This document shows, in pieces, positions 23,180 through 32,090 of a stretch of DNA of 64,000 nt. The translations under genes and the position numbers were made by a program. The stretch spans positions 124,001 to 188,000 of the forward strand of contig NZ_JAOVZW010000013.1 of NCBI RefSeq assembly GCF_026460885.1, given 5' to 3'. The stretch's first letter is position 1. Every line of letters begins with the position of its first letter. The DNA comes from Chryseobacterium formosum. GTDB lineage: Bacteria > Bacteroidota > Bacteroidia > Flavobacteriales > Weeksellaceae. Under the pieces are notes generated by a model. It was not told the origin of the DNA. It saw only the letters and a program-made list of their open reading frames with translations, and ran no database searches.

Positions 23180-25714
23180 ATGATACACGACCAGCGCGCA
23201 GAAAAATTCAGGCAGATTGTGGAAAATAAGTTCCAAATCTACAATTCATTGTTTATGAGCCTGCCTTATGATAAAATGACTAATATTGGAATGTTGCTTC
23301 CATTTCTTTGTGAAGAAAGTAAAATAGGGTATGATGAAGGAAAAACTCCGGAAGTAATTGTTGAGGAATTTTTTAAAAACCACACCGATTTAGAAACCGA
23401 AGAACAGAAATTAGAATTGCTTTTTAAAATCATTCAGTACATTGAAAGACAGGTAGTTTTGTTTGATAGTATTGAAGATGCAGCTTTTCCCGGATTACAT
23501 TCTGAAAGTGACAGCGGAACCGTTACCAATCTTTATGAAAGATCTTTTCACGATCATAAACTGGAAAAAGTACGTGAAAAACTAAAAGATTTCACGGTGA
23601 AAGTTGTATTTACGGCGCACCCGACGCAATTTTACCCAAGTTCAGTTCAAAGGATTATTCATGATTTGCGAAAAGCGATTACTGATGATTCAATCACGAA
23701 TATTGATACACTTTTGCAACAATTAGGAAAAACTCCTTTTGTAAATAAAGAAAAACCAACTCCGGTTGATGAAGCATTGAGTATCATTCATTACTTGCGT
23801 TATGTTTATTATGATACGATCGGAGAATTGTTTACGAAAATCAGAAAAACTTTTGATAACGGACATTTTAATCTTCATGAAGATATTATTCAGCTTGGTT
23901 TTTGGCCTGGAGGAGATCGCGATGGAAATCCATTTGTTACAGCTCCGGTTACGAAAAGAGTTTCAGAAGAACTTCGTACCGCGATTTTAAAATCTTATTA
24001 CGGAAATTTAAAAGATGTAAGAAGAAGATTGAGTTTCAGAGGCGTTTCTGAAATTTTAACTCAATTAAGCAATGAATTGTACAGCGCTATTTTTAGAAAT
24101 GAAAAAATTACGACTGAAGATATTTTAACGAGATTAAATGATGTTGAAAAAATATTGGTGAGTCAACACAATTCTTTGTTTTTAGATTTGCTTCAGAATT
24201 TCAGAGATCGTGTGAAAATCTTCGGAACTCACTTTGCGACTCTAGATATTAGACAAGACAGCAGAATTCATCAGAAAGTGATTGATGATGTTTTTTCAAA
24301 GCTTTTTGGAGATATTGATGCCAATTACACTGAAAAATTCAATAAACTGATTGAAATTTCAGAGAAAATAGATACTGAATCTTATGATGAAATTGTTGCC
24401 GATACTTTAATAAACGTTGCACAAATCAAAGAAATTCAGCAGGCAAATGGACTTCGTGGAATGAATCGCTACATTATTTCAAATTCTGATGCGGTGAAAG
24501 ATGTGATGAATGTGTATGCATTTTTCAAAATTTCAGGTTATCAGGATGAAGAAATAAATATGGATATTGTTCCGCTTTTTGAAACGATGGAAGGTCTTGC
24601 CAACGCTGAAAATGTGATGAATGAATTGTACAAAAATCCTGTTTATCAGAAACATTTGGAAAGACGAGGAAATCAACAGACGATTATGCTTGGTTTCTCA
24701 GACGGAACAAAAGATGGCGGTTATCTTAAAGCAAACTGGGAAATATATAAAGCAAAAGAAGTTTTGACCAAACTTTCTGAAGAAAACGGAATTAAAGTAA
24801 TTTTCTTTGACGGAAGAGGAGGGCCACCAGCAAGAGGTGGTGGAAAAACTCACGATTTCTACGCTTCTCAAGGAAAAACTATTGCGAATAACAAGATTGA
24901 ATTAACAATTCAAGGACAAACGATTACAAGTATTTTTGGGAATAAAGAACAGGCAAAATATAATTTTGAGCAGCTTTTGACAGCTGGAGTTGAAAATGAC
25001 GTTTTCAAAAATTCTAAAAAAGATTTAACGGAAAAAGAAAGAGCTTTAATTATCGAATTGGCGGATATTAGTTATAAAAAATATTCAGATTTAAAAGCAC
25101 ATCCGATGTTCGTTCCGTACTTGCAAGAAATGAGTACGTTGGAATATTACGGTAAAACCAATATTGGAAGTCGCCCTTCAAAACGTGGAGGAGACAGTGA
25201 GCTGAAATTTGAAGACTTAAGAGCAATTCCTTTTGTAGGTTCTTGGTCACAACTGAAACAAAATGTTCCAGGATTTTTCGGATTTGGTTTTGCGATGCAA
25301 CAGATGAAAGAGCAGGGTAGATTTGATGAAGTTATCGATTTGTATAAAGGTTCAGATTTCTTTAAAACTTTAGTTTTAAACTCAATGATGAGTATGAACA
25401 AGTCTTATTTTCCATTAACGTACTATATTAAAAACAATTCGAAATTTGGAGAGTTTTGGAATGTATTATTCTCAGAGTACAATCTTTCAAAAGATATTAT
25501 GTTGGAATTGACCGGATTTAAATTACTTCAACAGGAAGATCCGCTTTCAAGAAAATCGGTGAAAATTCGTGAGAAGATTGTACTTCCGTTATTGAGCATT
25601 CAGCAATATGCTTTAATGAAAATTCAGAAAGGAGAAGGGAATAAAGAAGCTTATGAAAAGCTTGTTACACGTTCTTTATTTGGAAATATTAATGCAAGTA
25701 GAAATTCAGCATAA
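23180..25714 (+). CDS. ppc: Phosphoenolpyruvate carboxylase
   Basis: 844 residues. Fixes bicarbonate onto PEP to make oxaloacetate, refilling the TCA cycle. Active-site His 147 in VVFTAHPTQ, WPGGDRDGNPFVT (about 254-266), the glycine loop FFDGRGGPPARGGGKTH (about 541-557) and RPSKRGGD (about 663-670) are present. The loop differs from the enterobacterial FHGRGGxxGRGG form, and the protein ends in NASRNSA instead of the usual NTG terminus, variants that may be normal for this phylum. Single gene ending at a terminator. Confidence 0.93.
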   Translation: MIHDQRAEKFRQIVENKFQIYNSLFMSLPYDKMTNIGMLLPFLCEESKIGYDEGKTPEVIVEEFFKNHTDLETEEQKLELLFKIIQYIERQVVLFDSIEDAAFPGLHSESDSGTVTNLYERSFHDHKLEKVREKLKDFTVKVVFTAHPTQFYPSSVQRIIHDLRKAITDDSITNIDTLLQQLGKTPFVNKEKPTPVDEALSIIHYLRYVYYDTIGELFTKIRKTFDNGHFNLHEDIIQLGFWPGGDRDGNPFVTAPVTKRVSEELRTAILKSYYGNLKDVRRRLSFRGVSEILTQLSNELYSAIFRNEKITTEDILTRLNDVEKILVSQHNSLFLDLLQNFRDRVKIFGTHFATLDIRQDSRIHQKVIDDVFSKLFGDIDANYTEKFNKLIEISEKIDTESYDEIVADTLINVAQIKEIQQANGLRGMNRYIISNSDAVKDVMNVYAFFKISGYQDEEINMDIVPLFETMEGLANAENVMNELYKNPVYQKHLERRGNQQTIMLGFSDGTKDGGYLKANWEIYKAKEVLTKLSEENGIKVIFFDGRGGPPARGGGKTHDFYASQGKTIANNKIELTIQGQTITSIFGNKEQAKYNFEQLLTAGVENDVFKNSKKDLTEKERALIIELADISYKKYSDLKAHPMFVPYLQEMSTLEYYGKTNIGSRPSKRGGDSELKFEDLRAIPFVGSWSQLKQNVPGFFGFGFAMQQMKEQGRFDEVIDLYKGSDFFKTLVLNSMMSMNKSYFPLTYYIKNNSKFGEFWNVLFSEYNLSKDIMLELTGFKLLQQEDPLSRKSVKIREKIVLPLLSIQQYALMKIQKGEGNKEAYEKLVTRSLFGNINASRNSA

Positions 25715-25739
25715 AGAAGTTTTAAGTTAAAATAGAATT

Positions 25740-25766
25740 AAACGTATCAGATTTTCTGGTACGTTT
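25740..25766 (+). terminator. Intrinsic terminator after ppc
   Basis: AAACGTATCAGA / TCTGGTACGTTT (one wobble) with a 3-nt loop, followed by ATTTTTTT. Confidence 0.85.
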
Positions 25767-25817
25767 ATTTTTTAGGTATAAGAAATTAATTATTATTGTA
25801 TTATAAATCAAATTACA

Positions 25818-26558
25818 ATGAAAAAAGTAACTTTTTTAGTCATTATTGTATTTTTACTTAGCTTTCAGCAAAGCTGTAAAAAATCAGAAGAGATAAATAT
25901 AACTCAGCAACAAGATAAAGTACAAACGAATGATACAATTAAAAATGTTTCAGTTGTTGATAATGAAATAGCCAATAAACCCCAAGATTTTGTGCCAAAA
26001 GGCTTTAAACTTTTTGAAAAAACAGAGGGCGATCTGAATAATGATGGAATTACTGACTGTGTTTTAATGATCAAAGGAACGGATAAAAGCAAGTTTGTAA
26101 ATGATGAATATCGTGGAGAATTAGACCGTAACCGAAGAGGATTGATTATTCTTTTCAAAAAAGGAAATCAATATTATCTGGCTTTGAAAAACGACACCTG
26201 TTTCTCATCTGAAAATGAAGAAGGTGGAGTTTATTATGCCCCGGAATTGGATGTGTCTGTTGAGAAAGGAAAATTATTTGTGCATTACGCCCATGGAAGA
26301 TATGGATATTGGACATATACTTTTCAATACAGGAATTCAGATTTTTATTTGATCGGATACGATTCTAGCGATAATCATGGTCCAATTGTAAATAGTATGA
26401 CGAGTATTAATTATCTTACAGGTAAAAAACAAATCAAAGATAATATTAATAAAAGCGATCCCGATGCGGATGAAGTTTTTGAAGAAACTTGGACAAAAAT
26501 TGAATCAAAGAAACTTACAAAATTATCAGAGATTAAAGATTTTGATGACTTATTATAA
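25818..26558 (+). CDS. Lipoprotein with an FG-GAP-like segment
   Basis: 246 residues. Signal peptide with lipobox QQSC (Cys about 20), a Gln/Asn-rich linker to about 60, then GDLNNDGITDCVLMIKG, an Asp-rich FG-GAP/VCBS strand, and a beta-rich body with FVHYAHGRYGYWTYTFQYRN and DFYLIGYDSSDNHG. Resembles the secreted Asp-repeat protein at 15341 in layout but not closely in sequence. Function unknown; ends at a bidirectional terminator. Confidence 0.8.
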   Translation: MKKVTFLVIIVFLLSFQQSCKKSEEINITQQQDKVQTNDTIKNVSVVDNEIANKPQDFVPKGFKLFEKTEGDLNNDGITDCVLMIKGTDKSKFVNDEYRGELDRNRRGLIILFKKGNQYYLALKNDTCFSSENEEGGVYYAPELDVSVEKGKLFVHYAHGRYGYWTYTFQYRNSDFYLIGYDSSDNHGPIVNSMTSINYLTGKKQIKDNINKSDPDADEVFEETWTKIESKKLTKLSEIKDFDDLL

Positions 26559-26560
26559 AT

Positions 26561-26590
26561 AGAAAACCTTCCAAATCTGGAAGGTTTTCT
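26561..26590. terminator. Bidirectional terminator
   Basis: A perfect 13-bp stem AGAAAACCTTCCA / TGGAAGGTTTTCT with loop AATC, between convergent lipoprotein and mechanosensitive channel genes. Confidence 0.92.
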
Positions 26591-26593
26591 ATT

Positions 26594-27484
26594 TTATAAT
26601 TGAGTGTTATTATTTAAATTTTCCTCATGAGTAGATTGATTTACTAAAGTTATACTTGTCGGAGTTACCAAAGGAATCCCATCTGCATCAAGTCGTTTTT
26701 TTATTTTTTCTAAAGCTTCACTTTTAATGTGAAGCATATTTGAACCAACTGCAATCCAAAATTTTGCCTGAAGATTGAAAATCCCCTGTTTTAAACTGGT
26801 GAAATTAACTTCAGCGGTTTCAAGTTTATCTATATTTTCTAAATTTTTAATAACATCTAAAATTCCCTGTTGTGCTTTGCTTATATCTTCATCGGCAGGA
26901 ATTTCAAAATCTAAAATAATTCTTCTCTGTGGTGATGCTGTAATATTGTAGAACGGAGCGTTAAAAATTACCTGATTCGGAATGTAGGCTTTCTTTCCGT
27001 CATCCGTAATCAGTTTTGTCGTTAAAAAACCAATATCCTGAACGGTTCCTGAGTGGTTTCCAATCGTAATATAATCTCCAACTTTAAAAGCTTTGTCAAT
27101 ACCAATCAGCATTCCTGAGAAAATACTCGAAACTAAATCTTTCAGTGCAACCCCTGCAATCACACCGGCAACTCCTAAACTACCAATGAATTTCCACAGA
27201 AAACCACTGAATCCCATGATTTCAAGGGCAATAAAACTTCCCATCATCATGATAAGGAATCTGAAAATACCGATAATGGTTATTACTGAGCCTTCTTTTT
27301 TTGTATTAGGAAAGACTTTATGCATGATTTTTACGGCAAGTTTACTCAGATATTTACTGGTAAATAAAAAAAACATAAAAACAAGAACTCCCACAACGAG
27401 TTTGGGAGTGAGTTTTGCAAATGTAATATACCAGTTTTGCAGTACTTTGTAAACGGTATCGATGTAACCTAAGCCATAATCCAT
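26594..27484 (-). CDS. MscS-type mechanosensitive channel
   Basis: 296 residues. Three membrane helices (about 22-45, 65-85, 93-115), the third being the pore-lining GVAGVIAGVALKDLVSSIFSG with Gly/Ala packing typical of MscS TM3. The beta domain follows with DKAFKVGDYITIGNHSGTVQDIGFLTTKL and the IPNQVIFNAPFYN signature, then an alpha/beta C-terminus. Releases solutes on hypo-osmotic shock. It is divergent from the peroxiredoxin gene. Confidence 0.95.
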   Translation of the reverse strand: MDYGLGYIDTVYKVLQNWYITFAKLTPKLVVGVLVFMFFLFTSKYLSKLAVKIMHKVFPNTKKEGSVITIIGIFRFLIMMMGSFIALEIMGFSGFLWKFIGSLGVAGVIAGVALKDLVSSIFSGMLIGIDKAFKVGDYITIGNHSGTVQDIGFLTTKLITDDGKKAYIPNQVIFNAPFYNITASPQRRIILDFEIPADEDISKAQQGILDVIKNLENIDKLETAEVNFTSLKQGIFNLQAKFWIAVGSNMLHIKSEALEKIKKRLDADGIPLVTPTSITLVNQSTHEENLNNNTQL

Positions 27485-27546
27485 AATAATCTTTAAAATT
27501 TAAAAATATTTTTTAGCAAAAATTTTGCCAGTTACAAAAAGTCTAT

Positions 27547-27554
27547 TAAATTTG
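27547..27554 (+). promoter_or_regulatory. Candidate -7 element for the peroxiredoxin
   Basis: TAAATTTG, 22 nt before the ATG at 27577. Confidence 0.5.
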
Positions 27555-27576
27555 TAGACTAATAAAACAAAATATT

Positions 27577-28212
27577 ATGTCAATCAAACTAGGAGATACC
27601 GCACCGAATTTTCAGTCAGATTCATCAGTAGGAAATATTGATTTTTATGAATATTTAGGAAATTCATGGGGAATTTTGTTTTCACATCCTGCAGATTTCA
27701 CTCCGGTTTGTACGACAGAATTGGGATTTACTTCAAAATTGCAATCAGATTTTGAGAAAAAGAATACCAAAGTAATCGCATTAAGTGTAGATGGAGTAGA
27801 AGATCACAAAAAATGGATTGAAGATATTAATGAAACTCAAAACACAGAAGTAAAGTTTCCAATTATTGCAGATAAAGACAGAAAAGTTTCTGAGTTGTAT
27901 GATTTTATTCATCCAAATGCTTCCGTAACTGCGACAGTTCGTTCATTGTTAATTATTGATCCTGAGAAAAAAGTAAGATTGATTATTACATATCCTGCTT
28001 CTACAGGAAGAAATTTTAATGAGATTAATAGAGTTTTAGATTCACTACAATTGGTAGATTCTCACAAAATTGCAACTCCTGTAAATTGGAATGATGGTGA
28101 TGATGTGATTATTCCACCTGCAATTTCTACGGAAGATGCCAAAAATATTTTCCCGAAAGGTGTTACCGAAGTAAAACCGTACTTAAGATATACACCACAA
28201 CCCAATAAATAG
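27577..28212 (+). CDS. 1-Cys peroxiredoxin (Prx6 group)
   Basis: 211 residues. Peroxidatic Cys 45 in HPADFTPVCTTELG; no resolving Cys elsewhere, and the C-terminal extension with VNWNDGDDVIIPPA and YLRYTPQPNK is typical of the Prx6 group. Reduces hydroperoxides in the cytosol; the reductant is unknown. Single gene between its own promoter and a strong bidirectional terminator. Confidence 0.95.
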   Translation: MSIKLGDTAPNFQSDSSVGNIDFYEYLGNSWGILFSHPADFTPVCTTELGFTSKLQSDFEKKNTKVIALSVDGVEDHKKWIEDINETQNTEVKFPIIADKDRKVSELYDFIHPNASVTATVRSLLIIDPEKKVRLIITYPASTGRNFNEINRVLDSLQLVDSHKIATPVNWNDGDDVIIPPAISTEDAKNIFPKGVTEVKPYLRYTPQPNK

Positions 28213-28256
28213 GCTTAGATTTTTTTATTTATTATATATAGTTTAGTTTTAATTGA

Positions 28257-28290
28257 AAAAGCGGCTCAGAAAATTTTCTGAGCCGCTTTT
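28257..28290. terminator. Bidirectional terminator
   Basis: A perfect 17-bp stem AAAAGCGGCTCAGAAAA and its complement, with the two arms directly joined, between peroxiredoxin and the convergent barrel gene. Confidence 0.93.
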
Positions 28291-28312
28291 GTATGTTGTT
28301 TGAAATTTTTAA

Positions 28313-28903
28313 TTATTTCATATCGTTAGCAATTGATTTTGCTTTAGAAGTTGGTAAATAAATACTGAAACCAACATTAAATGTAATGTTTGAGTTCAAT
28401 CCTTCGTTACCAAATCCTGATTGACCTTGATATTTTACTAAACCTTCAACACCAATGTTTGGAGTAATGAAGTAAGAATAACCAGGACCAACTCCGAAGT
28501 CTAAACCTGTTGTAGAATTACCATTTTCAACATTAGAACCTCCTACTCCTAAGTTACCTTCGAAGAACCATCTACCGTGATTTAATAAATTGTCAACCCC
28601 TTTTTCTCCCGGTGATAAGAAATAACGTCCTAAAGCACCTACACCATAGTCAAATCTTGTAGGGCTACCGTTAGTTACTTTGCTGATTCCCAAGTTTACA
28701 TATCCACCTACTGCAACATTATCTGCTACAAAGTAAGCAGCTTTTGGCTGTAGTCCGATGCTGTAACCTCCACCTGTATTTAAACCAAAATTACTGGACA
28801 AAATACTACTACCAACCATCCAGTTTCCTTCTTGAATTTGTGCATTTGCAGATGTACTCAAACCAGCGATTGCTAATATACCTGTAAAAATTAACTTTTT
28901 CAT
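28313..28903 (-). CDS. Outer-membrane beta-barrel protein (small porin-like)
   Basis: 196 residues. Signal peptide about 1-21 (cleavage after ANA). The body consists of alternating-hydrophobicity strands with Gly/aromatic spacing (GYSIGLQPKAAYFVADNVAVG, WFFEGNLGVGGSN, FGVGPGYSYFITPNIGVEG), an eight-stranded OmpA/OprF-like barrel. The C-terminus FNVGFSIYLPTSKAKS is not an obvious terminal aromatic, as a short polar tail follows. Surface protein of unknown specificity. The preceding 158-bp gap shows no -7 match. Confidence 0.88.
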   Translation of the reverse strand: MKKLIFTGILAIAGLSTSANAQIQEGNWMVGSSILSSNFGLNTGGGYSIGLQPKAAYFVADNVAVGGYVNLGISKVTNGSPTRFDYGVGALGRYFLSPGEKGVDNLLNHGRWFFEGNLGVGGSNVENGNSTTGLDFGVGPGYSYFITPNIGVEGLVKYQGQSGFGNEGLNSNITFNVGFSIYLPTSKAKSIANDMK

Positions 28904-29062
28904 AATTTATAATTTTAATAATTAATGTTTGTTATTTTGATAAAACGATAAAATCAATAAATGTGCCACATCATTTTATTAAAACCATTTTTTTTCTGTT
29001 AAAATAAACATAAAAAGAAACTATAAACCTTTAATTAAGCTGATTTTTGTCAAGTTTTAGAA

Positions 29063-29578
29063 TTATATAAAAATTAGAATTATTGCCAAAACTAGTCCTG
29101 CAACAGTAAATTTAATACCTCTTTTGAAAGGTTTACTTTTAGGATTAAACATCCAAAAACTTGATATTACAAAAAAGAAAAGGCATACTCCAAAAAATGC
29201 ATTTAAAGGTGATAAAGTATCCGCTGATTTTGCTTTGTGAAGTTTTGCCATTTTATCTAAAACCAACGGAAGTTCCATTTTTGAATATTTTGCTTCTCCT
29301 GTCGCAGAATTGTATGTTCCTTCTTTGAAATAACTTACTGTTCCTTCTTTTTTGGTAATCTCAAAGTTTTTTAGTTTTAGTTCTTTTTCAATTGCTTTGT
29401 CATCAAGTTCTTTGGCAATTGTTTTTTCATATTTTTTTTCCTGCTTTAGAAAATCTGTATCTCTGTAGATAAGAAGTATTCCGCTGAGTGCATAGATGAC
29501 CATAATTCCCGCCATGAAATATCCCAGATAACGGTGGGTAATTCTCATAAAACTTCTTGTATCTTTAATCTTATCCAT
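29063..29578 (-). CDS. PepSY-associated membrane protein, partner of the siderophore receptor
   Basis: 171 residues. The N-terminal SFMRITHRYLGYFMAGIMVIYALSG region resembles PepSY_TM reductase-like proteins (HRYLG followed by a helix). A periplasmic PepSY-like domain spans about 35-115 and two more helices lie at about 122-142 and 153-171. Much shorter than the usual ferric-siderophore reductases. It lies 97 nt downstream of the TonB receptor on the same strand, which fits a role in iron release or uptake. Confidence 0.82.
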   Translation of the reverse strand: MDKIKDTRSFMRITHRYLGYFMAGIMVIYALSGILLIYRDTDFLKQEKKYEKTIAKELDDKAIEKELKLKNFEITKKEGTVSYFKEGTYNSATGEAKYSKMELPLVLDKMAKLHKAKSADTLSPLNAFFGVCLFFFVISSFWMFNPKSKPFKRGIKFTVAGLVLAIILIFI

Positions 29579-29675
29579 ATGTATTGGTTGTTTTTTTTAT
29601 TTCAAAAGTGGAAGCTGCAAAAATGCAACTTCCACTTTGATTATAGAAATTTTTATTATTATAAAATTTTGAATT

Positions 29676-31934
29676 TTACAGTCTGTACGTTAATGTGAAA
29701 TAATAATTTCTTGGGGTAATAGGATTTACAGAGTAATTCTCGTGAACATTGTAATTCTCTACATCAAATAAATTACCCACTTTTGCCTGAATCATGAATT
29801 TTTTCCATTCATAACCTGCAGATAAAGAAACTGTTGTATAATCTTTAAGTTCGAAAGCTCTGCTTACTCCATTTCTGGCTGCTAAACTGTTTGCTCCAAT
29901 CTTTGTATCATTCCAACCTGCCAATCTGTCACCGATGTAATATGCGGATGCTCCAATTTTTAAGCCTTTAAATCCTTGAGTAAAAGTGTAAAATAAAGAT
30001 AAGTTAGCTGTTGTAGCAGGTGTTCTTACCAATCTCTGATTTTCTACGTAACCTACTTTTTCAGGCGTGTCCAAATACACTGAATTGTTGTAAGAAATAC
30101 CTCCTATGATTGATAAATTGGTTGTAGGGTTTCCTGTAATGTCTAATTCTACACCTCGGCTTCTCATCTTTCCAACAAATTCTTTTAGATTTCTCGGATC
30201 TGTAGTTGCTATCCCTGTTGCAGGATCAATAAATGCCTGATAAAAATCTCTATAAGAAATCTGATAAAGAGAAAGATTTACAGCAACAGCATTATTCCAT
30301 AAGTTTTTCTTTGCACCTACTTCATATTGATCTACCATTGAAGGTTTCAGAGAATTTAAGGTAGATACATCTAATCCTGTATTTGCTACAAAAGAATTGG
30401 TATATGTTGCAAATATAGAAAGGTTATCGTTCGGATTATATACTAAACCAACTTTTGGAGATATTGCCTGATCTGAAGTGGCAGAATTGTTAATCTCACT
30501 TTTTAAATTGGTTTTAAATTTAGTGTTCAAAGTCGGCATATTTTCGATGTATGACCAACGCAGACCTGCAATAACTTTAAATTCTTTGGTAAGACTTACG
30601 AAATCCTGAGCGTAAACTCCGATTCTTCTTGTATTGACACGGGTTTTTTCCAATCTCTGAGATTCAGGCATGCTTCCACCTATCCAAGTTGATGGATTAT
30701 CTAAATACAAAAGATCTGAACCGCCGTTTGTTCCGTAAATATAACTCGTGCCGTAGTTTTTATTATTTGTTGGGTTATAATAAGTGTAAGAGTCACTTAC
30801 CCCATAATCTGCATCAGTACCGATTAAAACTTTGTGATTTATACTTCCTGTATTGAATTCTCCGTTTAGATTTACCTGTGCAGAAGTATAGTTTTGCTCG
30901 TTATACGTTCTGTTTAAAGGTCTGTTCCATGAAAGTTTATTAGGACTTGCTGTTGCATAACCCCATTGAACTCTTTCTGTAGAAAAATAATCTTTAGTAT
31001 AATTCTGATAAGAAACTGTAGAATTTAAAGACCAATTATTATTAAACTGATGATTGAACGTTGCATTTGTAGAAACTTGCTCAACGTCTTGATACTGCCA
31101 ATCTGTTCCTAAAAATACATTTCTTCCCAATCCTGTATTCAAAGAATAGCTTTTGTCTTTATTTTCAATGGCGCCAATCCCAAAATCTGGAGTAAAATTG
31201 TTTTTAAGATAATCAGCTTCAACAATTAACTGTGATTTTGGGCTTAAATTAAAAACAAAAGAAGGATTGAAATAGTATTTTTCAGACTGTACAACATCTC
31301 TGAAACTTTCAGCGTACTCGTATGCACCATTTACTCTGAATGCTATATTTTTACTTAAAGGTCCGTAAATATCAACCGTAGGTTTGTAAGAATTCCAGCT
31401 TCCTGCATTCAAACCGATACTTCCACCAAAATTAAATTTAGGTTTTTTAGTAATCATATTAATAACACCACCTGCAGCAGTATTTCCATAAAGCATTGCA
31501 TTTGCTCCTTTTAATACTTCAACTCTTTCCAAACCGCTCACTTCAGGGAAAATACCGCTGTTGATTCTTGATCCGTTTTTAAACATATTATCGTTACCAA
31601 GAATAAAACCACGGCCTCCAAAACTATCCTGAGAATTTCCTCTTGATGATGTTACATACATTCCGTTTACGTTTTGTAAAACATCACTAAGCTGTCTGGA
31701 TTGTTGCTGTTCGATAATTTCGTGAGTAACGATTGCAACAGGTTGCGGAGTTTCCATGATCGTCAAATTCGACTTTGTAGTCATGGAAGTTGCTTTATTT
31801 GGATTTCCAGATTTATGTAGATTTACATCTTCTATAGTTGTAATTCTCAGTGTATCACTTTCTGTATTCTTAAGCTGAGCGCTAATTGTTGCGGATATTA
31901 CTAAAAATCCTAAAGTCGTAATTTGTCTTTTCAT
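29676..31934 (-). CDS. TonB-dependent siderophore receptor
   Basis: 752 residues. Signal peptide about 1-19, TonB-box-like and plug region (about 60-190) with ETPQPVAIVTHEIIEQQQSR, VNGMYVTSSRGN and GLERVEVLKGANAMLYGNTAAGG, then a 22-strand barrel ending in the terminal strand NYYFTLTYRL. The plug motifs are those of the FhuA/FpvA-like siderophore subfamily rather than SusC. Imports ferric siderophores across the outer membrane. In operon with the PepSY protein; iron control is likely but no confirmed Fur box was found. Confidence 0.94.
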   Translation of the reverse strand: MKRQITTLGFLVISATISAQLKNTESDTLRITTIEDVNLHKSGNPNKATSMTTKSNLTIMETPQPVAIVTHEIIEQQQSRQLSDVLQNVNGMYVTSSRGNSQDSFGGRGFILGNDNMFKNGSRINSGIFPEVSGLERVEVLKGANAMLYGNTAAGGVINMITKKPKFNFGGSIGLNAGSWNSYKPTVDIYGPLSKNIAFRVNGAYEYAESFRDVVQSEKYYFNPSFVFNLSPKSQLIVEADYLKNNFTPDFGIGAIENKDKSYSLNTGLGRNVFLGTDWQYQDVEQVSTNATFNHQFNNNWSLNSTVSYQNYTKDYFSTERVQWGYATASPNKLSWNRPLNRTYNEQNYTSAQVNLNGEFNTGSINHKVLIGTDADYGVSDSYTYYNPTNNKNYGTSYIYGTNGGSDLLYLDNPSTWIGGSMPESQRLEKTRVNTRRIGVYAQDFVSLTKEFKVIAGLRWSYIENMPTLNTKFKTNLKSEINNSATSDQAISPKVGLVYNPNDNLSIFATYTNSFVANTGLDVSTLNSLKPSMVDQYEVGAKKNLWNNAVAVNLSLYQISYRDFYQAFIDPATGIATTDPRNLKEFVGKMRSRGVELDITGNPTTNLSIIGGISYNNSVYLDTPEKVGYVENQRLVRTPATTANLSLFYTFTQGFKGLKIGASAYYIGDRLAGWNDTKIGANSLAARNGVSRAFELKDYTTVSLSAGYEWKKFMIQAKVGNLFDVENYNVHENYSVNPITPRNYYFTLTYRL

Positions 31935-31963
31935 TGGTTATTTAGAGCTATTTTAAATAATGG

Positions 31964-31995
31964 CAAATGTATGATTCTTGTTTAGAATAATTAAA
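31964..31995 (-). promoter_or_regulatory. Promoter of the siderophore receptor gene
   Basis: On the - strand TTTA (31992-31995), 20-bp spacer, TACATTTG (31964-31971): close to the TTTG-N19-21-TAnnTTTG form. The AT-rich stretch over the -33 element would be a natural site for an iron repressor. Confidence 0.55.
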
Positions 31996-32036
31996 AATAA
32001 ATTTCTGATCTTTATCATATCATATACTGTTTCTTA

Positions 32037-32089
32037 GTCTAAAATAATCTTATGCTAAAATTTAAATATCTTTGTCTAAAATAAATCTT
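32037..32089 (+). promoter_or_regulatory. Direct repeats flanking the promoter of the Gfo/Idh gene
   Basis: GTCTAAAATAATCTT (32037-32051) and GTCTAAAATAAATCTT (32074-32089) sit 37 bp apart. The -7 element TATCTTTG (32067-32074) lies between, and the second repeat starts on its last base. The arrangement suggests a regulator binding both sides of the promoter. Confidence 0.5.
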
Positions 32090-32090
32090 T

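Noticed and set aside
27093..27452. 119-residue frame antisense to the MscS channel
   Set aside because: No domain, signal peptide or promoter; the MscS reading is complete and well conserved.
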